Origin: Ovis canadensis
Taxonomy: Eukaryota > Chordata > Mammalia > Artiodactyla > Bovidae
Reading direction: 5' to 3'
Length of the DNA: 64,000 nt
NCBI RefSeq assembly: GCF_042477335.2
Contig: NC_091255.1
Span: 27,816,501 to 27,880,500, forward strand
The notes under the pieces are model-generated. The model saw only the letters and a list, made by a program, of their open reading frames with translations. It was not told where the DNA came from and did not search any database. A program made the position numbers and the translations under genes. This document shows positions 39,140 to 60,712 of the stretch, piece by piece. Each line of letters opens with the position of its first letter. Position 1 is the stretch's first letter.

Positions 39140-40430
39140 TGTTAGGGGGAGCTGGGTGCCAGCAGGGAGCCAGCGTGAGGAATCCCGCCCATGGCAAAGG
39201 TCATGAGGAAGGAAGCTGGACAAAACGCAAAGGCGTGATCTGGCTTCAGGTGTTCCCCCTGGGTTTTCCTGAACATCTACCCCCCAAAACCAGAGTCTGC
39301 CTGCCTTATTGTACTGTGTTTTCCACTCTTTTGCCTCTAAAAGGAATTAACTTAGGGCTCCAGTTTACAGTCTCTTGCATATAAAAAGAATGTTTCAGCT
39401 CTAACCCCACTGATGGCTCTCTAACTTGCCCGACAGGTTCCCCGGGACTTTTTACAACTTGTGAATTGTTTATAGCCCCCCAACAGCGAGAGGCACAAAG
39501 CTTAAAGCATCTTAAAGATACAGAGCCTTTTCTAAAGAGCTAAAAATCATATCAACAGTGATGGGTTTCACTGTTGACTCAATGACTGCTGCCAGGCCTC
39601 CATATTCTTTTTCTTTTAGGTACCTGAAGGATATTAATCAATGTAATTGGGATATAGAAAAAGGAATATAGTAGTTTTGATGTTAGCAACACTAGACTTT
39701 TGAGTTAATTACTTTTCTCTTTGTTAAAAATCACTGTACTTCTTTCATTGTTATGAATTGTTGTATCCTTGCTATGTAAGAATGTAACTTTATTTAGTGC
39801 TTTCTGAGAGTGGCACCAGACTTTGGGAAGAACAACACTGTTAGGGCCAATAAGTCTTCTGGTTGACAAACCCTTATCAAAAAAGGGCCGTAAAATGCTA
39901 ATTGGCCTTCTGGCCAGAAGATGATATAAATCACCTAAGACTTGTATATACACCTAGGTGTGCAGAGAAAAAGCCTGGTCTCGACGAGAGTCAGGGCTGT
40001 TGACAATGCATAATTTTATATTATCCATTGATCTCTATGTACAAAAAAAAAGGGGTATAAAAGGCCTTTCTGGACAATAGAGGATGGGCCAGTCACTGGA
40101 AAGACTGATTTCCCCCGTGTGGTCTATTCTCCTTCTCTCCTTTTTAGGCTGAATTCCCATCTGGAGCGGGGAGGCTCACCATGTCTACTTACTTGCCCCG
40201 GCTTCTAAGATCCGTGAGAGAGGGAGCCCAAGGTGGGGCACCCTCCGATATTCAAACGGGCACCGGTGGCCTACGTAGATGGTGCAAACTTCTTGTCCTG
40301 AAGTTTTATTGGTTTTCCACGTAAACCAAGTTATTCAGTCTCTTTTTTTCCACTAAATTTTCCTACTATACTATTATTTCCTAATCTTATATTTTTAAAT
40401 AAATAAGATTTCCTCACCATGCCATCTCCC
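39140..40430 (+). mobile_element. Fossil LTR block, probably ERV2/ERVK type (unit B)
   Basis: Counterpart of 19180-20470, indistinguishable by eye. Confidence 0.5.
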
Positions 40431-40595
40431 CTTTGCATTTCCCTGGATCCACTGGGGCTGGACCCCGGCAGGTGCTCCTGAACTGTGGGCTGCAGAGGGC
40501 TTCCTTCTGCACCTTTTGACTTCCAGTGTGGAGGCCCCATCACAGGATGCCTTGTTTAAACCAGGGGTCCCCCACCTTCAGGTCACGTACTAGTG

Positions 40596-41185
40596 TTGGT
40601 CCAAGGCTTCTTGGGATCCAAAATCACTGCAGGTGGTGACTGCAGCTATGAAGTTAAAAGATGCTTGCTCCTTGGAAGGAAAGCTATGAAAAACCCAGAC
40701 AGCATTTTAAAAAGCAGAGACATCACTTTGCCAACAAATACTCATAGTCAAAGCTATGGTCTTTCCAATAGCTATGTACAGATGTGAATGTTGGCCCATA
40801 AAGAAGGTTGACACCGGAGAACGGATGCTTTTGAATTGTGGTGCTGGAGCAGACTCTTTGACAGTCCCTTGAACAGCAAGGAGATCAAACCAATCAAACC
40901 TAAAGGAAATCGACCTGGAATATGCATTGGAAGAACTTGTGCTGAGGCTGAAGCTCCAGTACTTTGGCCACTTGATGTGAAGAGCCCATTCATTGGAAAA
41001 GGCCCTGATGCTGGGAAAGATTGGAGGCAGGAGGAGAAAGGGACAACAGAGGATGTGATGGTTAGATAGCATCACTGGCTCAATGGACATGAATTTGAGC
41101 AAGCTCCAGGAGATAGTGTAGTACAGAGGAGCCTGGCACGCTGCAGTCCATGGAGTTGCAAAGAGTCAGACACGACTTGACGAGT
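40596..41185 (+). mobile_element. RTE-BovB LINE, 3' fragment
   Basis: Counterpart of 20636-21225, at the border between units B and C. Confidence 0.85.
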
Positions 41186-43082
41186 GAATGGCAGCTTCCA
41201 AGTAGTCTGATGATGCCAAAGTGTCTTTGCTGGAACTCTAGCTGTCTCTGTGTCTCCCTGGGCTCTGAGAATTAAAAAAAAAAAAAAACAAAACAGTATT
41301 TATTGAGTTATGGTTCAAGTAAACACATGGACTCTAGTCTGTTGGATGAGTTTTTATGTCGTAAACAGCTGTGTGACCATCATCCGGGTCAAGCTCCAGG
41401 ACATTCCCAGCGCCCAGATGATTCCTCCGGGTTCCTCCCAGTTGGGGCCGCCATGGGCCATCGCTTTTCTGACTGTTGTTGGATTATATCTAATAAAGAC
41501 TCCCAGCCTGTGCTCACTCGTGCCTGGCTCCTGTGCGCAGCTGTGAGTGTCTCTGATGATCGTGCCTATATCTTTGGCCCCTTTTTATTGCCAAGGCCTA
41601 GTCCATTGTGGTCACATCATCACTCATTTTTCCTTTCTGTTGCTCGTGGACAGCGTGATTCCAGTGTGGGGCTACGGTGAGTGAGGCTGTCATGCGTGCA
41701 TGCATATGTTTTCATCTCTCTTGGGTAAATATCTAGAAGCAGAAGAGCCTGGACACAGTAGAGGCAGAAGACCCACGAACAAGTCTCCAACCCGCTTGCA
41801 TTTTACACTCCAACCTGTACTGAATGAGAATTCAGTGATCTTTATCCCAGTAGATGAGGTGATGGTCCCCGTGTTCCTGGTGTCAAACAGGATTGCAAAG
41901 CATTTCCCCTTCTTTTCCTCCTTTCTGCTTCAACTGTGCCATCTGCCCCTTAAATCCAGTCACATTGTGGTTGATCTAGGAATGTAGTGGGGACGGAGGG
42001 TGGACGGAGGGTGGACAGAGGAGGCATGTGTGCTCAATCTATGGGAACATCTCAAATAAGTCAGTCTTTGCAAATTCTGGGGCACCGAGGCAAGCCCAAG
42101 AACAGAGAGAGGTGCAGACAGGTTCTCAGCCCCAGGGCACCGGCTCCACACTCAGTACCTATAGGCCCCTCAGCTGCTTGTCCTGGCTGGACATGGGTCC
42201 CGTCTCTAGCACATGGTGGGGCCTACTTAATCTCCGCTAAGTCTGTTGTTGCTGTGTGTTTCCTCCCAAACCCCTTTCCGACAAAAGCTGATCCTGAGTC
42301 TGTTTCAGTCAAACATTTCCATTAACAAGGTACTGGAACCAATTAAAGAGAGTTTTCAATATATTGCCTCCAACTCAATGTCACTTGGAATATTCTATTA
42401 TGTCTGAGATGTCTCTGATCCCCATTCTAAAGCCCTGAATCAAGAGAGAAGAGAGAGAAATTCACAGAGAGGAGGGGTCAGAAGTTCCCGGGGCATCATT
42501 ATGCACAAAGATAAGGGAACCTCCACCACCGGGTTTTCTATTTGCAAAATATTTCTTTTTATATGATTGTGCTTTTAGGTGAGGAGTAGAATTTTAAAGG
42601 GGAGGAATACCTTCTGAAGAAGTGGAGTAGCCTTATATGGCTCAAGCTGCTGCTAGTGAGCTGTGTGACCTTGGATATGACCTGTAGATTCTCTGAGCCT
42701 TAGTTTCCCGGTCTGCAAAATGGGTATAACTAGGCCTTCCTGCAGCACTGCCACCCCATGTCCAGGCAGCGCCCCATCACACACACTGTTATCTGGACAT
42801 GACGCTCAGGGGCAGCATCTTCCAGAAGCTGTGCATGTGGTGAGAATGTCTGAGCCTACGTGAACTATTCTGACTTGGGGTGGAGGGGAGGAGGAGAGCA
42901 GAGGGGAGAAGGCCCTGGGAGAGGAGCACCCACTTCTGTCCTCCGTCTTCCTCCCTACCTTTCTCCTTCCTCTAAACTGACTTTCTCCTCCTCCTGGCTC
43001 CTCCCCACTGAATAACAGTTAAATTGCATTGAATTCTGTATCTTGGTGAGTCATTCCTGTTGCAGAAGTCTACCTGGACAGC
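41186..43082. other. 5' flank of gene C
   Basis: Old L1-type remnant (about 41290-41750), then flank with no gene seen and a MIR near 42631-42745. The TGAGTCA motif is at 43047-43053. Confidence 0.5.
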
Positions 43083-50755
<7,673 letters not shown>

Positions 50756-51264
50756 GTCAGACTCCACCCAGCACTCGTCCCCAGGGGCTTGGTGTGGGGC
50801 CCCGTCCCCTTGGGGGTCCTGCTGTTTGAACCCAATGTGCCAGCCAGTCTCGTCTCCAGGTGGTTCTGGGTTCACACCTCTGGCTGCCCCAGTCTGTCCT
50901 TCTGTCGCTGTCTCTGTCTGGGGCACCCGCTCAGGATCCTGGACTAGTAGGCTTCTTGTCTCTGTTACTCTCTGTCATCCCCCTGGTGAGAAGGCCCTGG
51001 GCTTCTTGAAAGAACTTGGAATCAAACTGAATCCAGCTCAGATCCCCGGCTCTGCCATTTTCATCGGCTGGGGAATCTTAGACAAGCGACTTCACCTCTC
51101 CCAGCCTTAGTCTCTTCACCTGTGGAGTTAGCATGACCAGCCACCCCACAGACCATTGTGTGAGTTCAATGAGACCATACACATCAAAGGGCACAGTATA
51201 TCCTTTCCAAGGCCATTCCTGGGCTTATTTGACCTTCTCGTGTATTATAATTTTTGAATGTGTT

Positions 51265-51519
51265 CTGCTAAGTCACTTCAGTCGTGTCCGACTCTGTGCG
51301 ACACCATAGACGGTAGCCTATCAGGCTCCCCCGTCCTTGGGATTCTCCAGGCAAGAATAACTGGAGTGGGTTGCCATTTCCTTCTCCAATGCATGAAAGT
51401 GAAAAGTGAAAGTGAAGTCGGTCAGTTGTGTCCGACTCCTAGCGACCCCATGAACTACAGCCCACCAGGCTCCATCGTCCAGGGGATTCTCCAGGCAAGA
51501 GTACTGGAGTGGGGTGCCA
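51265..51519 (-). mobile_element. BOV-A2 SINE (unit C)
   Basis: Counterpart of 31306-31560, same target duplications. Confidence 0.9.
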
Positions 51520-51642
51520 TTTGAGTGTGTTAGCAACATCTAAAAGGTCAGGACCAATTTTGCAAAATGAAAAGGTTCTGGAGTTGGATGGTGGTGACTT
51601 TTGCACAACCACAGGAGTGGACACTGGACTGTAGGCACACTC

Positions 51643-51844
51643 GTGTGTGTACCTGGTGGCTCCATCATGCCGGACTCTTCGCAACCCCATCGACTGGAGC
51701 CTGCCAGGCTCCTCTCTCCATGGAGCTTCTCCAGGCAAAAATACTGGAGTGGGTTGCCAGGCCCTCCACCAGGGGATCTTCCCAACCCGGGGATCAAACC
51801 CAGGTCTCCCACATTGCAGGTGGCTTCTTTACAGTCTGAGTTAG
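51643..51844 (-). mobile_element. Bov-tA SINE (unit C)
   Basis: Counterpart of 11069-11268 and 31684-31885. Confidence 0.85.
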
Positions 51845-52041
51845 TACACTGAAGATGGTCAATTTTACGTGATGTGCACTTCACCACTGTTTAGCAAAAG
51901 AGGTCAGGTAGATTTCTTCTTCCTCCTGAAGATGGAGAGGTCCCAGGAGACTGATTACCTCAAGGATGCTGACTAGAAAATTCCAGACTGGCTGATTAAG
52001 ACTACATTCCTGGGGAAGGTCAAAGCTACAGTCAGGTCAGG

Positions 52042-53152
52042 TGTTACACCTAGGATTGGTGTCAGGGGCTTCAACAAAAGTGAGGCCATTTTGAACTTGT
52101 GGTTTTCTCTTTAACTTTGCCCCACTTTGTAGCAAAGTCTCAGCCTAACTAAGAGATATAATCAGAATGTAAGGCATGAGCATCACTCTCAGTACCGATG
52201 TAGAGTCCCCACAGCTTTGTTCACCCTTGGTGTGGTCTCCATGGCCATGACCGTTTGCTTAATCCCTCTGACATGTGTCACCCAGCAGGACCCTGTGGGG
52301 GCATCCTGGGACAGCCCTCTGACCCATGAGGGTTATAAACCTTCAGCCTCCTAGGCCTTCCCCAAGTTCCAAGGATAAAATTGAAGTGAGCAAATGCAGA
52401 AGCAAAGGGTAACAGTCAAGCAAAACAAAGTGATAATAGGTTAACCATTAATCAGCATCAAGGACCTTTAGTTCCTCCTCAAGAGCTATAGGGAGAAGGC
52501 AACCGCACCCCACTCCAGTACTCTTGCCTGGAAAATCCCATGGACAGAGGAGCCTGGTGGGCTGCAGTCCATGGGGTCGCTAGGAGTCGGACACGACTGA
52601 GAGACTTCACTTTCACTTTTCACTTTCTTGCACTGGGGAAGGAAATGGCAACCCACTCCAATGTTCTTGCCTGGAGAATCCCAGGGACGGGGGAGCCTGG
52701 TGGGCTGCTGTCTATGGGGTCACACAGAGTCGGACACTACTGAAGTGACTTAGCAGCAGCAACAGAAGCAAGAGCTATCGACAGTATTCTGAACCAAATT
52801 CTTGATGCTGTTTTACAGATATGTAATCCGCTACCATGTTGAAGATGTTCACTGTATATTGCTTACACGGTCATAGAACCCAGAAGCTTGATGATATGTC
52901 TCCCGATTACGTCACCACCAACCAATCAGAAGACATCCTTGAGCTGATCACACACCCCTCACCCTCACCCTTACCCTGTGTTTAAGACCATTTCCCTGAA
53001 AGTCATCATGGAATTTGTTGGTTTTTAAGCTGCCTGGGCTCCTTGCCTGGAACCTGCAATAAATGCTGCGCTTTCCTTCATCATAACTCTGTGTCAGTAG
53101 GTTGGTTTTACTGTGCGTGGATGAGTCGTACTGAGTGGAAGTAAACCTAATA
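52042..53152 (+). mobile_element. Fossil solo LTR, ERV1 type (unit C)
   Basis: Counterpart of 11467-12599. The BOV-A2 inside is at 52500-52769. Confidence 0.55.
52500..52769 (+). mobile_element. BOV-A2 SINE inside the LTR (unit C)
   Basis: Flanked by aagagctat on both sides. Confidence 0.9.
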
Positions 53153-54309
53153 GTGATGGATGGACTGGAAATTCTGATGATACATTCAGCTGAAAGATTC
53201 CTTTCTTTAGCAATGTATGGGGGGTTACAGAGTGGGGCTTTATCTTTCCTAGTCAGTGGCAGAGAAAAAGAAAGGAAAAGAAGGAGAAAGGGTGTCATGT
53301 TTAGTTAAAGTGTGAAGACTTGATCCGTTCTCTCGAGCCCAGGCAGCCAACCTGAACGTCATCTACTGCGCTTCATCCTAACTTTGATTCTGGTCTCCAT
53401 CACTTGGACAGGACCAGGTGCCATGCGGGGTCTTCTTCAGTCCTGAGACATATATCCAGGATTCAAGAGCTTGACTGTCATCCATGCAGTTGGGATGATC
53501 TGGTACCGTCCCTCTCAAGGAGATTAAAGGGAAGTTTTTGCTCTTAGTGATTCCAAATCAGAAGGTAGAAGATAACTGGGAGTGAGTTTGGTGAGTTGTA
53601 GTCAGACTAAGTGCCCTCCAAGCCTCAGCTCACCCAGTGTTCACGACAGTCATATCAAAGGAGGCCCTTGATTAGCTCCATCTCACAGATGTGGAAAGAC
53701 CGAAAATTAGAGAGTGCAGGGGAGCCAAGGTTGCCGCCCCTAAATGTGTCACTTTGGCCTGAGTATTCATTTAGGCTGATTCTTCTCTAGAAACTGAAGA
53801 CACAAAATTTTTCCTTTACCTCCTCCTCAACACGGGGTCACAAAGAGTCGGACATGACTGAGCGACGGAACTGAACAACTGCAGCAAAGAGTGCAGACAA
53901 AGGACCTGTTGTAGCAATAGAGCCGCGAGCAGTGATATTTACAAAAGAGCACACTGAGGTGTGGAGATCAGAGTCCACTCTGCACCCAGCAAACACGACA
54001 TACCAAACACTGACTTTTCTGTGAGTAGCCTTCGTCATCTTTGAAGTCCCAAACCATTGCCCTCAACGTCCTCTTGTGACTTTAGCTAGAGGTGGTATTT
54101 AAAGTGATGGTTTTGACCATTTTCGTGGGTAGTTCCCCTGGGTCTCTCCTATGTGTGCAAGTGTTACTATACCTTTGTTAGATTGTTTTCCTTTTATTGT
54201 GTCTCGTGTCAATCTGATCTTAGACCCGCCAGAAGAACCTAGAAGGGTAGAGGAAAACTTCTTCATTCCCCAACATTCATGTTGTAACTTGTGGCACAAT
54301 TCACTTCCT

Positions 54310-54790
54310 TTTTAGGGCTAAACCATATTGCATTGTATGTATAGACCTCATTTTGTTTATCTAGCCATCCATCCATAGACACCAGTGTTGCTTCTATCTC
54401 TTGGCTGTTGTAAATAATACCAGGTACATGGGTGTACACATCTCTCTTCAAGCCTCTGCTTTCAGTTCTTTAGGCTATATAGCCAGACATGGAATCGCTG
54501 GCAGTGGTAAGTTGCTTTGGTTGTGTCTGACTTTTTGCGACCCTGTGGCCTGTTGCCTGCCAGGCTCTTCTGTCCATGGGATTCTCCTGGCAAGAGTACT
54601 GGAGTGGGTTGCCATGATCTTCTCCGGGGGATCTTCCTGACCCTGGGATCAAACCCAGGTGTCCTGCATTGCAGGCAGATTCTTTCCCATCTGACCCAGA
54701 CGTGGAATTGCTGGACCAGATGGTAACTCTGTGTTTAGTTGTTAAAGGAACATCCATACTGTTTTGTAGGGTCGGTCTCAGACTATGCAT
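54310..54790 (-). mobile_element. Old L1 remnant with Bov-tA at 54502-54698 (unit C)
   Basis: Counterpart of 14390-14870. The empty L1 target lies just before it, at 54100-54114. Confidence 0.7.
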
Positions 54791-57700
54791 AGTGATGCTC
54801 TCTGTTCAGGATGCCGGTGGCACCCACATGGGTCTTTACTACTCATGGGAGCCCCAAAGACATTAGGGCAGCTGGAGGTAGTACTGTGGCCAGATGGGCC
54901 CCTGTGGTCCTTATCACGACTTCAAGACACAGCTCAGCAACAACCATTGGGTAGCTTTGAAAAAAATGAGGATTATTTCTCTCAAGCCCTAAGGGCCACA
55001 TAGCACAGTGGCCAGTGGGAAGGAGGGGGTGAGAGCACAGGTTGGGGTTCCGCTTTTATTGGGATCCAAATGTAGGGTGGTTACGCAGGAACCAGGGGGC
55101 AGGAAGCAACATGTGGGGTCACTCAAACAGTTTTCTAGGTTGCCCAGGGTTTCCTAGAAAGGAGAACTTGATGGATGGGGCAAGTGTGGTGGCTTATCTA
55201 GAAGCTGTCACACAGCCCGGCACCATGTTTACAAAAGATGAGTGTCTTCGAAATGGACACTTTAGCAATCAGGAGCTTAATGCCAGCCTCTTAGGGTCAA
55301 GCACGTACACTGTGTTTCCCATCACAGCCTCACCGTGTAGCATCCCACCAACAGCACAAAAGGCCTCCTTTCTCCTTGTCCTCATCCACACTTGTCAGGT
55401 TCTGGCTTTTGAGAGGGTGAGGTGGCCGACACATTCAAAACAGATCCCATGGTCTACAGTGCAGAGAACAGAGAATCTCAGACAAGTGTCTGGGCTTTAA
55501 ATAACGGAGCTTGAGGGCTGCCTCTCACCTCAAGCCAGGTCCTGGGCAAGGGTCGCAGTGACTGCACACACGGTGACGCCAGGTTGCGGAGGTCAGCTGT
55601 GCCAGCCACTGGGTCTTAGAGACACCTCCTTACGGCCTTTATTCATCCAAAAACCCACTGGCCTTTGGGTTTTCAGTAGGCCTTCCCTACAGAGCTGGAG
55701 CAGAGGCCCCTGGGCTCTCCTTTTTGGGCTGGTCTCACTGTGACTCACTTCCAAATCACCTGGAGATGTCACAGTGCATGTCCGCTTGACCTCGAGCTGT
55801 CCCTGTTTCTCCCTGGGCTCTGAGAGTTTTGGGGTAGTTTCTAAATTTTTAAAAGTTCACTCACTTATTTCATTTTCCTTTGTCTGTGCTTATTCTTTGT
55901 TGCTTTGCACTGGCTTTCTCTAGTTTCAGCAAGTGGGGGCTTCTTCAGTGCCACGTATGGTTTCTTATTGCTGAGCCTGGCTTAGGGGTGTGGGATTCAG
56001 TATTTACGGCAAGTGGCCTCCAGAACCTAGGCTCAGTAATCGTGGCACCACATGTGGAGTCTCCCAGGACCAAGGATCAAACCCACCTTCTCTGCATGGT
56101 GAGGTGGATTCTCACGCACTGTGCCACTGCACTTGGCCTGTGGTGTTCTTTAAACAGTGCTTTATTGAGGTGCGGTCCATGTAAACACACAGACCCTAGT
56201 CTGTGCTGGATGAGTTTCTATGCTGTAAACAGCTGTATGACCACCATCCAGGTCAAGCTCCAGGACATTCCCAGCACCCAGATGACTCCTTCAGGTCCCT
56301 CCCATGTGGTGCCCCTCATAAGCCATTGCTTTTCTGACCTGTTTCTGGATTTTCTGTGATCAAAATGCTCCCAGGGTGTGCTCACTTGTGTCTGGCTCTT
56401 GTGCTCAACGGTGAGGTTCACTGAAGACCTTGCCTTTATCCTCAGTCCCATTTTCTTGCTGAGGGCTAGTCCATAGCAGGCGATTCCCAGGTGGCTCAGT
56501 AGTAAAGCATCTGCCTGCCAATGCAGGAGACCCAGGAGACATGGGTTGGATCTCGGGGTTGGGAAGATCCCCTGGAGGAGAGAATGGCAACCTATACCAA
56601 TACTCTTGCCTGGATAAATCCACAGGCAGAGGAGCTTGATGGGCTATAGCCCAAGGGTTTGAAAGAGCATTCACTGTTCCCCTTCTCCTGTATTAAACAG
56701 TGGTGTTTCCAGTGAGGGGCTGTGACGAGTGAAGCTGTTAAGCACATGTACATCTGTTCTGATCTCTCTTTGGCGAATATCTAGGAGCAGAGGAGCCAGG
56801 ACATAGGAGAGGTAGAGGGTTAACTTTATTATAATCCACCAAGTTTCCAACGCTGTTGTATTTTGACTCCAACCTGTGGTGAATGAGTTCCAGTTGCTTC
56901 CTATTCCAGTCAATGAGGAAAAATTTCCCGTATCCCAGGTTTTGAAGAGGATTGCAAAGAATCTCTCCCTCTTTTCCCCCTTTCTGTTCCAGGTATGTCA
57001 TCTGCCCCTTAAATCCAGTCATATTCTAGTTGACTCAGGAATCTAGTGGGGATGGAGGGTGGAGGGAGGAGGCAAGTGGGCTCCGTCTATGAGAACATCT
57101 CAGAGAAGTCAGCCTTTGCAAATTCTGAGAACCCAGGCAAGAGCCAGAAGGGAGAGAGGTGCAGACCCGTGTGTGGCCCTGGGGCACCTGCTCCCCTGCT
57201 CCCCACTTGGTGCCTGTAGGACCCTCAGCTGCTCGTCCAGGCTGCACCCCAGGGCCCCCTCTCGAACAAAGAGCGGGGTCCCGCTTGACATCAGGTAAGC
57301 TATGCGTTTCCTCCCTACCCCACTTTGCTACCCAGCTGATCCTAGTCTCTGTTTTAGTCAATCATTTCCTTTAACAAGGTGCTGGAGCCAATATGAGACA
57401 TTTATTCCACACAGTGACCCACCTCCATGTCATTCAGAAAGTTCTAGAATGTCTAAATCTTCTCCGCTCCCAGTCTAGAGCCCAGAAGGAAGGGAGAGAA
57501 GAGAAAAGAAGGGAGAGAGAAATTCTTAGAGAGCAGGGATCAGAAGCTCCTGGGGCATCATTAAACACAATGATAAGGTACCTTCATGATAAGGTTTTCT
57601 ATTCATATTTATAAAACATTTCTTTCCATCTGATCATATATTGATTTGTTTTTCTTTTCTCTCTCTCTCTCTTTTCTGACTGCACCATGCTGTATGCCTG

Positions 57701-58395
57701 TTCTTAGTTCCCTGACCAAGTATTGAACCCATCCCCCCTGCAGTGGAAACACAGAGTCATCACCACTAAACCACCAGGGAAATCCCTCCATTACTAGGTT
57801 TTTATGTGAGAAATAGAATTTTAGAGGGAATATATCCCTTTTTGAGGCCCCAAGAAGGCTCATATGGCTCAGGCTATCACTAATGAACTGTATAACTTTT
57901 GGAATGACCTTTAAACACTCTGAGCCTCAGTTTCCCTATCTGGAAAATGGGTATAACCAGGCCTTCCCAGCACAACCTCCTACCCCATGCACCAGTAGCA
58001 CCCAGCTGCCCGGGCCCCACCAAGCAGCTCTGTTTCTCTCTGGACCCTCAAGAGACAGCCACGTTCTCAGGAACAGTGACGTCTAGAAGCTCCCTGCAGT
58101 ATGAGTGTGGTCAGGATCTCTGAGCCGACATGAACCTCTATGCACTATTGGATCTCAGTGCAGATCACAGGAGGCCAGCAGAGGGGAAAGGGCCCTGGGT
58201 GAGGAGCACCCACTTCCACCCTCTCCTCCCCTCCCTACCTTTCTCCCTGTTTCTAAACCTACAGCATCTCCTGGATCTTCCCCCACTGAGTAACAGTCCA
58301 GTTGCTTTGGTTTCTATACATTTTTAAGTTCTCCGGGCGCAGTGGTCTTCCTGGCCAGTGTGTAAAGTGACAGTGCCCACAGAGGCGGTGGAGAG
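54791..58395. other. Inter-gene region and 5' flank of pseudogene D
   Basis: Holds CHR SINEs (about 55865-56150 and 57676-57790, minus), a Bov-tA (about 56481-56672, plus) and a MIR (about 57872-57965). No gene recognised. From 57.0 to 58.2 kb it is almost identical to 17.07-18.3 and 37.03-38.2 kb. Confidence 0.55.
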
Positions 58396-59682
58396 ATGGC
58401 GCTCGTGGACACACAGTCTCCTTACAGACACGAGGGAGTTCCTGGGCTGGGGGTGGGGTGCGTCCCGGTGGACAGGAAGCAGCTCTGGGGTTCTAAGGAA
58501 ACAACTCCTGCGGTGAGAGAGGAGGGGAGCAGCAACCTGAAAAGAAGACTGAAGGGCAGACACAACTTCTCCATGACCATCTCCTGGGTGCTGCTTAGGA
58601 CGGCAGCGGGTGAGCATCCCCACGATTCCTGCATTGGACAAACATTTACTGAGCTCACTGTGGGTGCCTCCACTGTTCTAAGTAAGAACTGGGAAAATGA
58701 TGGTTGTTTTGCATGAAGGGAGCAGGGATTCTGGGGTGGGTAACAAGCCAGCATGGCAGCAAGGGACATACTCTAAAGATGGCCTCTCTGTGCTGAACCA
58801 TTTACTAGTTGGATGACCTCAAGCAAGTTACTTTCCCTCTCTGGGCCTCAGTTTCTGCATCTATATAATGGGGTTAATCCTGGAGTCCCTGCCCAGATCT
58901 GGGGGAAAGACTAAGCGAGCTTGAAGGAAGATTGAGAGAGCTTGAATGGTGTCTGGCCCACAGGGAGGTGCCTTGATTCCCCGAACCTGGAGAAAGGAGG
59001 TGCCCACAGAGAGAGCCCTGCGGGAGGAGACACGCAAAGAGGGGACGGCCCCAGTGCAAGCGGCTTCTGTGCTCACCGTGTGCTGGGCCCGACGCTTCAG
59101 TAGGAGCCTCTCCCTGCCTCGGCATCCCAAGGCTGGGCACGTGGGCTGACTGAGGGCTTCCTGGGCATAGGAGAAGAGGGCTTCCTAGACACACACCAGC
59201 CTCCACTGAGGGAAAGACACGCACACTGAGGTCCCTGTCCTTGGAGAGCTGCTGTTTATTCTGTCTCCCTTTTGGACACCAAATCTGTTCCTGTGCCCTC
59301 AGTGTCACCTGTCCTCTCCAGCTGTCCCCTTTCCCAACTGAGCAGACACAGGCCGGCCTCTAAGGAGCCGCCACTTGACCCCAAAGCCTCTCACTTCTAG
59401 GCACATTTCTCCGCTTCCATCTTGGACACAAATCTTTACCCATTTTCTCCTTATTTTTAGAAAGTGATACTTTAAGGGCAAAATGTGGTAATTGCACAAA
59501 AACACAGTAAGTCAAATTAGATGAACAAAAGTGGTGGCAACAGACTAGAGACGGGTACCAACCAGCCACACAGGTTGTATGCATGTTCCCAGATGGGTGT
59601 CAGTCAAAGTGCGAGCGCCTCCTGATCCCTCCCTTGGCAGTAACCCAGGACACTGAGCCCTGTCTGACTTCCCTCCACAAAC

Positions 59683-59883
59683 ATTTGCTGGGAACTTTCA
59701 GACCAAGTGCAATGACAATGACATTGCCTTCCCCTTCAACCCTCGGTTTGAAAACAGTGGGTATGTGGTCTGCAACAAGAAGCAGAAAAGAAGCTGGAGC
59801 CCGAGGAGGGGAAGATGCAGACGCCCTCCCAGAAGGGGAATCAGTTTGAGTTTTGCTTCTAGGTACAGAGCTCAGAGTTCAAG
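59683..59883 (+). pseudogene. Pseudogene D exon 3 remnant
   Basis: Recognisable NDIAFPFNPRFENSGYVVC, then a frame shift and a stop. The donor gtgagc is still present. Confidence 0.85.
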
Positions 59884-60601
59884 GTGAGCAGGAACTCTCC
59901 TCTCTTCCCTTCAACTGCTTGTCCCACAGCCACATCGGGTGGTGTGGACAGTCTTTAAACAGTCACATGAGCAACACCTTTGCACAGAGAAGAGGACCAT
60001 TTCCTTGGAAGGCTAAGGCTGCAGTCTGCTTCCACACCTTCAGCTACAACTCCAGGTGCACCTCTTGCTTCTTTTGCTCTGGAAAGAAGCACTAGATAAG
60101 TCACCATGGTGCTTTTTGGCCTCCTGTGTCTTTACATCCAAATTAATCCCAATCTTCTGTTGTGGCTCTTCTGCTCTAGGTCCCTGGGAACATCTGAGTT
60201 TCTGTTACATTGTTGCTGCCTTTATCCAGATGTTATTAATGGCTTTGTTTTGCAGGGCATTGCACATTGCTTTTGGAAGTAGGGCAGTATCTCTGGGCTT
60301 GGAGAGATGGGAGGGGGAATGAGTCCATCCGTGTCCCTGCTTCTCTGTGTGAAGGTGGATGTCTCCACCCCCTCATCCTGCTACCTGACATAAACGTCCA
60401 GGTTGTGTTTGGATGCATTATCAGGTCCAAGGCATGTTCTTGTAACTGATACAGATCTCAAGACGGATGCCCAGACCTACAGAGGACTGATGTGAAAACT
60501 ATAGACACAGGTCAAAACTTCTAGAGGCAGGGGTCCGAGAGGCTCGAGTGTGCTCCCACCTGGCCAGGGACCACCACTGGCGTGTGCTCTCATCGCAGCA
60601 A

Positions 60602-60712
60602 GTGACGGTCACTGGGAAGAGCTTCACGCACTATGAACGCTGCATGCCCTTTGGTCAAGTCACCACCATCTGAGTCATGGAATCTGTGCGGCTGTCCTCC
60701 ATCAGCTTCCAG
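60602..60712 (+). pseudogene. Pseudogene D exon 4 remnant
   Basis: VTVTGKSFTHYERCMPFGQV, then TTI-stop and VRLSSISFQ. 111 nt as in the intact genes. Confidence 0.85.

Larger units (their letters stand above)
58396..60712 (+). pseudogene. Pseudogene D: type-II galectin-9 N-CRD-like
   Basis: Exon-1-like 58396-58434 (MALVDTQSPYRHE, donor GG). Exon 2 is missing: two deletions relative to gene B join 58.96 kb and 59.16 kb to much later intron sequence. Exon-3-like 59683-59883 is 201 nt instead of 205, with the acceptor AG replaced by AC, a one-codon loss, a one-base loss after the tryptophan, and a TAG in QFEFCF-stop. The first His of HFNPRF is Pro. Exon-4-like 60602-60712 has AA instead of the acceptor AG and a TGA after TTI. 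It is a clear dead relative of genes A-C and the only full-length view of the type-II branch. Confidence 0.85.
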
